From assembly GCF_963678635.1 (NCBI RefSeq), contig NC_087069.1:40292831-40356830 (forward strand): a stretch of 64,000 nt of DNA, read 5' to 3'. Under the pieces are notes generated by a model that had not been told where the DNA came from, searched no databases, and was given only the letters and a program-made list of their open reading frames with translations. Every line of letters begins with the position of its first letter. Within the stretch, counting starts at the first letter, position 1. This document shows, one piece after another, positions 31,361 through 41,465 of this stretch. This DNA comes from Symsagittifera roscoffensis. Lineage: Eukaryota > Xenacoelomorpha > Acoela > Convolutidae. The position numbers were made by a program, and so were the translations under genes.

Positions 31361-31896
31361 AACAAGACTGCTCGTATCAGGGCGAAGCCCTGAATGTTCC
31401 GACTGCCTTTAAGGTTTATGGAGCAGCAGTAATAACATTAAAAAAATTTAATGAAATAAAATAAAACGAATTTTTTTTTCTAAAAATTGAAATTTTTTAT
31501 GAAAATCATCCCACCCACACGCCATATAAAGTACAAAAGAGAGATTTCGTTCCTTGTAACAAATCAATTATGGCAAATAAGCTTCGTTCAACCAATTTGG
31601 AACGATTTATAAGACGGATTAAATCTCCGCTTACGCGTTAATAGCGCGAATTATATCGCGCGTTAATTGTCCCAAATTGGTCAAAATGGCAGTCTTTTAA
31701 CCCTCATAACTTCACGAAAAATGATCACAGGTGAAATATCCTTTCAAATTTAAGCTCAGGACAACAATACCTTTTGAATGATATAAAAAAAAATCCGTAA
31801 AAAATGGCTAGTTAAAAAGTCGAAATTAGTGTGAAGAAAAAAAAACCCACCCCGAGCACGAATATTCCGTTAATTTCGTATCGAAAGTCGGAACAG
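31361..31896. repeat. Dispersed ~530-bp repeat, copy B
   Basis: Aligns with 27161-27685 end to end, including GACTGCTCGTATCAGGGCGA, AGGTTTATGGAGCAGCA, the GCGCGAATTATATCGCGCG palindrome and the end GTATCGAAAGTCGGAACAG. An AGGGCGAAGCCCT hairpin sits near the left end. A further diverged right-end fragment (AATGGCTAGGAAAAAGTC) lies at about 35231-35275. Confidence 0.7.
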
Positions 31897-31899
31897 ACT

Positions 31900-32640
31900 A
31901 AACTGCTGAAACAAATTGAGATTTATTTTCCGGCTAAAAAGTTTTTTCTTGTAGGATGCCTTGAATCTGCTTTGTTTGCTTTACTGTTTCTCATAATTGT
32001 CTATTTAGTTCATGGTCTCGATCAGACCCGTCTCCTTGTCATTCGCCGACCGCATTCTCCAAATTTGAAATGAGCTCACTCACATTAAGCTTCTACTTAA
32101 GAAAAGAGTCGACTCGTAGTCCTTCAATGGAAAGTTCTGTTGGCGTCTTGTTTTTTTTTCTTTACATCGTCTGAAATCCTGAAATCCTAGAATCTGGACA
32201 GTTATGGCTCAAACAGCTGTCCCTCATTTCCAAAATAGCTGTTCCTAATTGAAAAAAAAACAGTAAGAATCCTGAAGGATATGATGAACCTGCGAGGAAT
32301 AACGCCACTGGGAAATGTCAAAACAGATTGCGAACTAACAGGCGTTTTTTACGTACAACTCAGAAGTCATTCGACCGAAGCTGAACTGGAAACCCGTGAT
32401 CAAATTGCTGAGACAAAATTTATCCGCTTAGAACACAATTTCTTTTTAAGTCAACTTAGTTTCTGTAAATTGTCCATGGCTATATGATACCCTACAATAA
32501 GCAGCCGGATTTTGCTAATCTTGAAACTTGTTTTGATAATACACAGATCACCTATCAATATCATCGATAACAGTCCTGTAAGCTTGCAACAAATAAACTT
32601 TGGTGAAAAATGTTCTAATTTTTATTGATATTGAAAAGGC
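31900..32640 (+). other. No identified gene
   Basis: Short frames at 31831-32073 (a hydrophobic stretch SALFALLFLIIVYLVHGLD) and 32281-32487 without supporting context. Confidence 0.25.
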
Positions 32641-32804
32641 ATAGAATCATCTTCGGTGCACAAGGTCATTGTGTTAAGAAGTCTGTGACGTCACACAGCT
32701 TATCTGAAAAGGGATAAATGTTGCGAGACCATTGTGTCAAATGAACCAATTCGTATCCAGTTGTTTTACCTCAAGGGAGAAACCTTCAACATGGTAGCAG
32801 GAGG
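32640..32804 (+). mobile_element. Solo LTR-like copy with adjacent primer-binding-site-like sequence
   Basis: Shares CATTGTGTTAAGA, GACGTCACA, CTTATCTGAA and CGTATCCAGTTGTTTTACC with the LTR at 32942-33112. It ends TTCAACA and is followed at once by TGGTAGCAGGAGG, which closely matches the complement of the 3' end of animal initiator-Met tRNA, the usual primer of copia-type elements. This fixes the right end of the LTR. Confidence 0.6.
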
Positions 32805-32941
32805 TAAATTAAAAATATTTATATCTTTACAGGATGCCCTAAGTTACTGGTGATATATTTTTGCTTAACGATGTGTTAGTTTAAATTATATTGTTAAAAA
32901 AGTGGATTACATTGGTTACGTATGTTCGTACACGGGGCGAA

Positions 32942-33112
32942 TGTCAGATATTTATTGTCGCTGATAGAATGATCTTCAGTGCACAAAGTCATTGTGTTAA
33001 GACGTCTTTGACGTCACATAGCTTATCTGAATAAGGATAAATGTTGAGAGACCATTGTGAGAAACTAACCAACTCGTATCCAGTTGTTTTACCTCAAGAA
33101 AAAACTTCAACA
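32942..33112 (+). mobile_element. LTR of a copia-like element
   Basis: 171 bp, from TGTCAGATATTTATTGTCG to ACTTCAACA. The same sequence occurs in forward orientation at 32640-32791 and reversed at 35052-35194. Internal coding remnants follow directly. Confidence 0.6.
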
Positions 33113-34212
33113 AAACCGAATGACACGCAGAAGACTGTGGAACGAAAGAAAGATAAGTACGATCAAAACGAGAAAAACATCGCAAATGAATGAAGACGAC
33201 GAAGGAACACCGATAGGGGACACTACAACACAATTCAGATGAATTCTACAGACGTTTGTGGGGAATGCCGAGGTGGGTAAAGGCAACAGTAATGTAGAGG
33301 ATGCGGGAGTAGAATTGGAAAAGTTAAAACGAAGGTTAGAAGCATTGGAAGAGAGAGAGAGAGAGAGAGAAGCAGTGGACACAAGAAAACTAAATAGAAA
33401 AAACATCGATAATCAGAGTGAAAGATGTAAATGTACCAATTTTAAAGTCAACAGTAGTGGAAAAAAATCGGAGGTGGAAGAAAAAGTTACTGTGGAAGAG
33501 TGAATGTACGCAAATTCCATTGATATGCAGGCACTACATGACATTACGAATGGGATAGCAAACGCAGAATTGAACGAAGTCGTTATTGAACGAAGTCGTT
33601 ACGATGGATCGAGACGAAGCAGAAACCGAATCTGGAATAACCAAAATAATTGACATGCTGGATAAGTACTTGACACCAAATCCGTTTCTAAAGTTGGCCC
33701 AAACTTACAGACAATAGAAAAGATGTGAAAAAGGTCCGGAGATAAGTTGGGATGAGTACGTAAAGGGAATGAAGCGATATAGAAGGGAGATGAACGAAGC
33801 TGAAATGACAATAAATGACAGAGTATTTTGCATAGCGCTCCTAGAAGGATCCAACCTAGACGAAGCAACAAAAAATCACATAGAAAAGATAGCCCGAAAC
33901 AAAGGACACTGGGGAACAGAAGTAAGAATGGACCCAACCGTGTTGGAACAGACACTGTGGAGATTGACGGTAAATGAGAACCAAACCTCTAAAATCCTAT
34001 TCAACCAGAATCACAGAAAAGGATACCATATGGGAAAGAGGGGCCAAAAACAGAGAGGAAGAGGGGGTTACAGATCGGCAAAAGGAAGATCTGTTCAGCA
34101 AGGAGGATTTTTTCGATGCGGGTCATTAGATAATTGGATGCGAGAATATAAAACAAATTCTGGAACGAAGATGGGAAATGGAAGAAGAGGTGAACAAACA
34201 TACCTAAAATAA
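33113..34212 (+). pseudogene. gag remnant of a copia-like retrotransposon
   Basis: Frames 33258-33503 (a coiled-coil-like stretch, KLKRRLEALEEREREREAV, with a GA microsatellite at 33351-33370) and 33769-34212. The second is an α-helical Gag-like region (DEYVKGMKRYRREMNEAE), then a basic GRGGYRSAKGRS stretch and FFRCGSLDNWMREY. That last piece reads as a CCHC zinc knuckle with its first and last Cys lost (F and Y). A small tandem duplication (GAACGAAGTCGTTA) lies at about 33574-33600. Stops separate the frames. Confidence 0.55.
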
Positions 34213-34213
34213 A

Positions 34214-34423
34214 GTGCATCAATCGAATTTTGCGCAGACTGATGAGTCCATTGAGGCGTCACCCTGTTATTTCAGGGACCAAGGGGAGATAGAGGAGGGG
34301 AGAGAAGAAAAAAGGGATGATGAACTTCAACTCGACATAATTGTAGATTCGGGAGCGGCAAGATCAACGATGTCATTGAAACAATGGAGAGAGATTGAGC
34401 AGAGAGTTACGGCAGAAGAATGA
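34214..34423 (+). pseudogene. Retrotransposon aspartic protease remnant
   Basis: Encodes IIVDSGAARSTMSLKQW, with the DSGA catalytic triad, in a 69-codon frame directly downstream of the degraded zinc knuckle, as expected for the gag-protease order. It ends prematurely. Confidence 0.55.
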
Positions 34424-34496
34424 AACAATTAAAAGAAAGAAAATCCAAACAGAAAGCAAATTTAAATTTTGGTGAGGAGTAATCACAGCTGATATT

Positions 34497-35050
34497 GTGG
34501 AGTTGTTACCAAATAGGGCAGCGAGAAGTTTTCTAACAAGAAAATTGAATGTGTTTGATGATGACATTCCTCTAACACTAAGAATACAAGCGTTTGAAAA
34601 GCTAACAGTGACCATGGATTTCTTAAACAACCTAATGTGTACCCCAGAAAAAGGGTTTAAACTAACCAGATCGGGCTTGGGACATCGAATATGGAGAGTA
34701 AAACTGAATACACATAAGTTGCACATGAAACAACGAATTAGAAAAGTAGAGAAGATCTATTGGACGGAAAGAATCTGTAATGAGGAGGTGGATAGAAAAA
34801 GAATCTACAATGAGGAGATTGATAGAAAAAGATTCAAAAATATCCATCTGAGATTCGGCCATGCAAGTAAAAAAAATGCAAGTAACAACCTATGAATTAA
34901 AGATACAGATGAAGTAATAGAGAATGTAATTGCGAACTGCACTGCCTGTAACGAGACTGGAAAGTTAGCTAATATCAGAAATTTATTGACACCTAGGAGT
35001 AAAAAATTTGATGGTTCGCTGGGCAATCGACCTAGCAGAGTGGAGACCCT
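34497..35050 (+). pseudogene. GAG-pre-integrase (His/Cys) domain remnant of copia-like element
   Basis: A 132-codon frame (34497-34895) ends in IHLRFGHASKKNASNNL and, past a stop, continues VIENVIANCTACNETGKLA. The H...GH then CxxC pattern is the zinc-binding pre-integrase module that precedes integrase in Ty1/copia Pol, which is why I prefer copia over Ty3. RT is absent; the element breaks off at the inverted LTR copy. A short duplication (KRIYNEEIDRKR after EEVDRKR) lies at 34780-34830. Confidence 0.5.
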
Positions 35051-35051
35051 A

Positions 35052-35194
35052 AAACAACTGGATACGAATTGGTTAACTTGTCACAATGGTCTCTCAATAT
35101 TTATCCTATTTCAGGTACGCTATGTGACGTCTTAACGCAAGGACTTTGTGCGTGCACTGAAGATCCTTCTATCAGCCACAATACATATCTCACA
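35052..35194 (-). mobile_element. Inverted, truncated copy of the copia-like LTR
   Basis: On the minus strand it reads TGTGAGATATGTATTGTGG through ACGTCACATAGCG to CGTATCCAGTTGTTTTA. It matches 32942-33100 but in the opposite orientation, giving the fragment inverted termini. Confidence 0.6.
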
Positions 35195-35780
35195 AGGCAT
35201 TGATTTTTTCATGGGAAAATTTTTTTCGTTAAAATGGCTAGGAAAAAGTCAAAACTTGTCTGAAGAAACTTCAATCGATTCTAAATGTTCCGTTTTTTTT
35301 CTTGAAAAGTGGAATGAGTACTTAGTTTGGAAAAATATTTACTCGTAGTATAACACCAGCGCTTATTTCGTAAAAAAAATTGATATTCTGGTAGCATTCC
35401 TTCGTAACTTAAACTAGGCAATTGAAAATACAGCCTTGTCTCGGTAATTGCTTAATTGAGACCATTTGTACGCTAATTGTTCCGGTTCAATTCGATGCTG
35501 AATATTGGCATAAACTAATAGTTTGCTCATCGAATACAAAAGAGGGCAGGAATTTGTCGAATTCAGATACTTACCAAACAAAATAAATTTCAACTAAATT
35601 TTTTAAACGCAATGAACTACAATAAATTGCAACTAATCGCAGCTAAAGAGCAAAAATAAAAGTTCTAAACATAAAAAATCACCACAATAAAAATCATTCA
35701 GTTTAATGGAAGGTTTCGCATAAATTTGTTGAAACTTCCAGTTTTAACAGAAACTAAAGCTGAGGAATTCTAAGTAGAAG
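35195..35780 (+). other. No identified gene
   Basis: AT-rich sequence with a diverged right-end fragment of the ~530-bp dispersed repeat at 35231-35275 and the presumed 3' flank of the minus-strand gene that ends at 35781. Confidence 0.3.
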
Positions 35781-37745
35781 CTAGTCGTATCGGATGATTC
35801 GACTGAGTTCGCTTCGTTTCTGACTGCCCGAGCCATATATCGGCTCATTGTTGTTTCGGTCGAGTGATAAGCTTCTTGAGGGTCTCCTGGTCTGGATCAT
35901 AATCTTCATTTTGGGACTTCCAAATAAGGAAGGTAGAGAGAGTGTTCTGACGTCATCGAGTACTGTGGTGTTAGAGTCGCATTTGAAAAGTACAATTTGG
36001 GGTTCGAGATTAAAAGAGACGTTTTTTCGTCTGCTTCCAGATTGTCTGAAACATGCAAAAAAGTGATAACAGATTAGGATCGTGTTAACTATTTCCCTCT
36101 TTTGCAAAATTTACCATAGGGGGGGGGGGGTAGTAACCAAAATCCGATGATAATTTCAATGGACTTATTAAATATTTCAAAAATCACTCTGAAGATTTGA
36201 GGCTCCAAACGGCTGACCAATTTTTCTTGCTGGCTTTCTTGTATATTTTCAACTTGTTTGTGTAGTTAATATACTATTTCAATTTGATACGCCGACACAA
36301 CTAATCCAGAAAAAATGAAAGCCCTCCCGCAAAAGTTCTGACAATTTTTGAGTTTTTCCCTGAGAACAAGTCAAAAAAACGAGACGCTAGAGCAGGGGCG
36401 GATCTAGGAATTTCTTGAAGGGGGGCAGACTTTTTTTAGTTCGACCAAATAGATTCTCCGAGCTCTTCCAAATCACTAAAAAGACCCTGTTTTGGGCAAA
36501 ATTTCTGCGCCGCAGGCAAAATTTTCAAAAACAGGCCAAAAAAGGCGTTTTTAGGGACTTTTTGGAAAATTTTGACCAAAAGAAACGCGTTTTTCCGGCG
36601 AGCGCTCCTCCCTCAAAATTAGTACATATTGGCACCGAAGACGCTTTTGCTTTTCGAAAAGTTTTAGGGTGCATCTCCAAAAATGGGTATCTCAAAATAG
36701 TACAAAGGGGGGACCCCTTGGGTAGGCAGGGGGTCGAATCTCTGAGAAGAGAAGAAGCCAACGCCCCCCCCCATCCGCCCCTGCGCTAGAGAACTTTCAG
36801 TCAAATTCAAAAAAAAACGATGGACAGGACATCAATCAGTTTGGCGCTATTATTTCAAATTGAGCCTCGAATGTATCACATTATATTATGGTAGTGAATT
36901 TTGCATTTTAATTTGCAAGAGTTGTTTAGTTAATCAAACGCCGATGCTTTTAATCTATGTTTAATCCCTTCGGTAAACAGGATAGGCTTAAATTCAGTTT
37001 GAACTCAGGGTAAATTGACCTCTAGGCGAACAATTGAGTTGCAACGTAGAAAACGCCTTTTGGCCATAGCAATTACTGCGCTTTAAGTTCTTTCTTGGCG
37101 ACCAGAAATAAAATAAGCCCCCTCAAAATATAGCTGGAGACCCTCAAATCAATGACTTGTCAACTTATAACCATCAGTCCAAATCGAGAAAAAAGCGTAT
37201 TTAATTGAAGCAACTCACGAAGATTTGTCGGTCGGACAGGACTTAGTTGAATACTGCGAATAAGCCGAGTCGGAATCCGAATCCATCTCGTCGGCGCTTC
37301 TCGTCTCCTCAGTTATGCCAACTACACTATTCGGCCGTCTGAACCGAGAACTCAAACTATACTTCATCTTACGTGTCTTCGCAACTGTAACTCCTGACAG
37401 ACAGTTCTCATGGCCACAGTGGCAACTGATTGCCTCATTTGTTGGTACTTGTGAAATCTTTCCTGAATGCTGATTGGTTGAAAATCTATGACTAGATTGA
37501 CTATTTTTAGCAGCTATTTGAGAACTGGATTCGCTTAAATTAAGTCCGGGTATTTGTGAGGTATAAACGATTTCCTTTTCCGGGGTAGAAATTGTCGATG
37601 ATGACGCTGCGTCCTGACACTCAAGATCCGGGTTCGAATCCGGCTCGTCACCAGGTGGTACTAATTGCACTTCAACATAGTCGAGTAATTGGTTTGTTTT
37701 GCAGAGGACAAATTTTCGAATCGAAAACGAAAACATTCGATCCAT
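35781..37745 (-). CDS. Two-exon gene of unknown function (3' exons of a minus-strand gene)
   Basis: Exon 37219-37745 (175 codons from the ATG) ends AAATCTTC|GTGAGT. The next exon starts after TGCATGTTTCAG at 36045 and runs to TAG 35781-35783. The split codon TC|A (Ser) keeps the frame, and both splice sites fit consensus. Predicted protein is about 262 residues: a Ser/Thr/Asn-rich first part with HCGHENC (His/Cys), SRFRRPNSVVGI and an acidic DEMDSDSDSAYSQYS patch, then a basic second part (GSRRKNVSFNLEPQ, TRRPSRSLSLDRN). RRPS and RRKNVS resemble basophilic kinase sites, suggesting a cytoplasmic regulatory tail. The ATG may be internal to a longer first exon; upstream exons were not found. I do not recognise the family. 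Confidence 0.5.
36393..36783. mobile_element. hAT-type MITE, copy 2
   Basis: 391 bp with ends CAGGGGCGGATCTAG and CCGCCCCTG, flanked by the perfect 8-bp duplication CGCTAGAG (36385-36392 and 36784-36791). The interior aligns with copy 1 (AAAACGCGTTTT, CTCCCCCCTCAAA-like and AAAGGGGGGA blocks). It sits in the intron of the minus-strand gene at 35.8-37.7 kb. Confidence 0.85.
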
Positions 37746-40700
37746 TTCTACTCACAATATTGCAAATTAACTCTGTTTATTGTTTTCAGTTAGTTATAAC
37801 GGGCGTGGCTGCGGTAAAAATTATGTTACTGGTTATTAGAACTGACATCAAATACGATTTTATTTATAACAGATCTCAAAGCTAGTTGAAGATTAATCAA
37901 TATGATCAGAATTTGTTATGGCGCATTTACTGAAAAGGTGTTGACTTTTTAATCAGTTAAAGCGTAACTGATTGGTTAATAACCCGCAAGTAAAAACTAA
38001 TTCGGGTCAACTTTATGGACCGATTGATTGGCATTAGCTTACATAAGTCGATATTTTGATATTTGGACTTCAACTTTTGGGATTAAAATTAATGAGTAGT
38101 TTGGACGTGAACAACTAATTTTGATTTAACGAAGTCAAAGGTAATGTTAATAATAGCTATTCCTGCCGATTTTAGTTATAAATGTTGATATAAATGTCTG
38201 GGTATGAGCAAAGGTTGGCTAATATTTGAACCTTCTTGACTTTTTTCAGGCCATCGAAACTTATGGGCGAATTAAATCAAATATTTAAATTGCAGTGGAA
38301 ACTTTTATTATATTTTATAAAATATAAAATTTCATATTATCGAATTCGCCAGTGTGAACACGCATAAATGAATTATACTCTGTGACGTAACTTACGCACA
38401 ATCGGTGTGAACAAACAATTCTGAATTATACTATTACGTAACTTATATCATCTCAACGCAAAAAAAATTCATTTTGTTCAAGTGTAAGTGTAACTCAATA
38501 TTTGTTCACGCCAAGTTTAGACTTCGGATTAGGCAAGAATCTAACACTACTACAAGCGTTGAACTCTAAAAGAACATGTTACAACATAAATTGAACTCAC
38601 TCCATCTTATATGATATGGTATCATCTTTTAATTTGTTCACGTATTTTATGGAACGACGCGCCCTAATGGTCCAATTGAATATGACCACCCCCTGTCATT
38701 AATCATCGTAAATTCGCCGATAAAGTTTCGCACTTTGAACCCAAAACAGTCCTTAGCCCCAGAACATTAGATTGGCAAATTCAGTATCGTCAATGCTGAT
38801 TAACGACCGCTAGGAATGGTGATTTCAAAATTCAGTGCGACCTTAGAAAACCTCAGAAATATACCTCATCAGTTAAATTTCAGATTTGTGGAAACTAGTT
38901 CAATTTGAGTTAATCTCAACCGACATTAATTAACTGCCTGATTCTCTCAGCAAATGCTTTTTTACCGAGTTTTTATATAATGAGAAAAGGTTTTTCTTCC
39001 AGCAACTCCAGCAGAATTCAAAATAATCTCGTTATTGGTTGAAATAAGTATTATGAAAATGAACATCGGGAGCGGAAAGTACAAGACGGGTTTCACTGAC
39101 ATTTATTACAATCCATGTTTTAGCCATTTCGACCAATTATTTACGCAAAATTTCCAGTTTCAAAACAACATTCGGGAAAATTCTGCTCCACTTTTCCGCC
39201 AATTTTTCCACTCCTTTTTGATTTCAAAAGCTGCAAACAGAACATTAATGATGACTTTATCATTCAATTTTCACTTGAATGTTCTTTATGAATTCGAAAA
39301 AGTTCAAACAAAATTTAGCACAGAGGCGAAGATGAGTTGCACATTGCAAACACAAGCGAGAAAACTACCAAAAGCTTCCCTCAAACCTGGAAAAAAAACA
39401 AAAACTAGAAAGAGGCCTCGAATTAGTAAAACTTTTCCAATGTGTCGGAATCGTAAATGCGGTTTTCGGTTTTATGATGTGTGGCAACAAGTTCTCGATT
39501 CTCCGCCACAGACCATTGAAAACTTCTTAATACTAGTCACCAGTAAAGCAGCAAAAAGCCACCAAAAATAAACAAGACTCACATATATAGGCAAAGACAG
39601 CCAATTAATCCATATCGAATAATTTTTGAGAAAGAATGGAAAAAATATAAACTTTTGACAGAATCAAAGATCAAGAGTAAAAATTGAGTCGTACAGACTT
39701 AATATGATCGATTAGCTAGCCTCAATTCGACTTGAACGATTTTCTTGTCCGGGAGTATTCGCCACGCATAAACAATTCGCGATGCGCTTTCAGTATTAAG
39801 AAGCTTCAAAACGCTCATGATTTAGTCCAGAGCATAACCAAATTGGCAATTTTCAAATTCTCAGAACTTTAGAAAAAAAACTTTTTATCTTTGATTTCAT
39901 GGAGTCAATATCTTTACTGGGCATAAAAAATTTTTGTCAAAAAATATTATTTCGAGCGCCGAAAAATTGACTGAAAAAAAAATCAACTCAAACATAAATA
40001 TTCTCTTTTCTTCTAGTCCGAACAATAAAACTACTCTTAAGTGCGAATTAAACACCTGGCCAGTAGATTAGGAGTTTCACGTCCTTCCATCAGTGCCACG
40101 ATTGCATGACAATCAGCAAGCACTATGCTCCAATACAGCGTAAACGGATGCCATGAAATTTCCTAAGTTACAGATCCACCAATTGAGCAATTTAATTTAT
40201 ATATACTTACAGGCATTACTTAACACGCTTAGAACTAGAGCTGCTAACACCAGACGTTACTTGTTTCAAATCAATTTTAACCCACCTCAAACAACGGTTT
40301 ACTATTCAAGAAGTGTCTATGATGTGAAAAAGCAACAAAATAACCTTTTGTCCAAGTGAAAATCTTGAAAAAGCTCTATGACATAAAAAACTCATAACTC
40401 ATTTTGAGAGACAAATCAGCAGCCCACGCCTGTTTTCTGTCAGTAATTTTGATTTTCGAGAGTAGTCTTTAAACAAAATTAGACAAATGGAACCAAAAGA
40501 AAAGAAAATTCGGAACCTACGAGAAAAATTATCGGAAGTTATAGAGTTGCTACCAAGTCCTCAGAGTGCGCGTATAAATTTAAAATATGCCGAGTTAGTA
40601 ACTATTTTCAGAATTTAAAAAAGCTGATAACTCGATTGGTTTTAACGATCAAAATCGTTGTTTTGTTCTCACCGAAAATTTGGTACGGATAGGTTGACCC

Positions 40701-40940
40701 AAATTTACTCTGGAGCTTGAGTGTAATTTGAGGGTAAAAGAGCAGATAAGTTTGAAAGTTTTAAAACCTTTCATTTTCACCATTTGACATCTTACTTTGC
40801 CTTTTTTTGAAATGAACAAACAAAGGAAGAGTTTTTGAGGTTTCAGGCAAAACTCAAATTGAGAGAACAAAAACTTAATTTAAAAATTCAAAAAAATCTA
40901 CTTGAATATTAAAAATTAACGTTCGTTAACGCATAATCAA
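37746..40940 (+). other. Intergenic or upstream intronic DNA, no supported exon
   Basis: AT-rich. A 178-codon frame on the + strand (39035-39571) includes a basic stretch (KPGKKTKTRKRPRISK). Parts of it recur as nucleotide repeats at about 49990 and 52600, so I treat it as repeat-derived. Upstream exons of the 37.7-kb gene, if any, could be here but none shows a domain or convincing splice pair. Confidence 0.3.
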
Positions 40941-40946
40941 ATAAAA

Positions 40947-41465
40947 AAACATAGCCAACAGCCAGTAGTGAAGTGTACACCTATGCAAAGAATCTTCAAA
41001 CTTATTAAAATTTTTACTTTAATTTCGAAAACTCGAGCTTTGAGGCCATTAAAAAAATGGCCTCAAAGCTCTGAAATTCAAGAACTTGCGATAGAATTTT
41101 CAGATATAATTAACACAGTTGAGCAAGGTGGATCAATAGGTAAGTTTATCACTCCACTGGAAGATCTAAAAATGAAAGGCACTTTCAAAACCAGAAGTAG
41201 TTCAATTAATTTCGCGCCATTACACTTTCGTAATCGTAAAACGTAATTTGCCCTGCTTTTAACAATTTAATTTTAATTTAACTCAACATTAAATCAAAAG
41301 TAAGACTGCAGATCAAACTTCGTGTTAATCACTATATTCACTGACTCTCTAAGTGGAGTTTGCCTTTCTTTTTCATGAAAAAGAATGAGAAATTGACAGT
41401 CAAACCGCCAAAAATCTGAAAAAAAACAATCATCACGACTTATTACATAGAAGTCATCACTTTTA
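40947..41465 (+). repeat. Interspersed repeat family R, first copy in window
   Basis: Starts ACATAGCCAACAGCCAGT and ends near ATCACGACTTATTACATAG, with the family's middle blocks recognisable (TGGCCTCAAAGCTCTGAAATTC, CACTTTCGTAATCG, AGTGGAGTTTGCC). It contains a perfect 16-bp hairpin at 41035-41071. Orientation is +. Confidence 0.6.
41035..41071. repeat. Perfect 16-bp inverted repeat with 5-nt A loop
   Basis: GAGCTTTGAGGCCATT, five A, AATGGCCTCAAAGCTC. The right arm is normal family-R sequence; the left arm is its exact inverse and does not occur in the other copies. Confidence 0.9.

Noticed and set aside
25574-36789. Similar ORFs inside both MITE copies (25574-25858 and 36415-36789)
   Set aside because: They resemble each other only because the DNA elements do; there is no transposase motif and they extend past the element ends.
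37580-37655. A tRNA gene ending in GGTTCGAATCCGGCTCGTCA
   Set aside because: The 3' half is tRNA-like but no matching 5' acceptor strand, D-arm or A-box lies at the right distance upstream.
39035-39571. 178-codon + strand ORF with a basic stretch
   Set aside because: Parts recur as repeats at about 49990 and 52600, there is no domain, and the composition follows the AT-rich repeats. Not listed as a gene.
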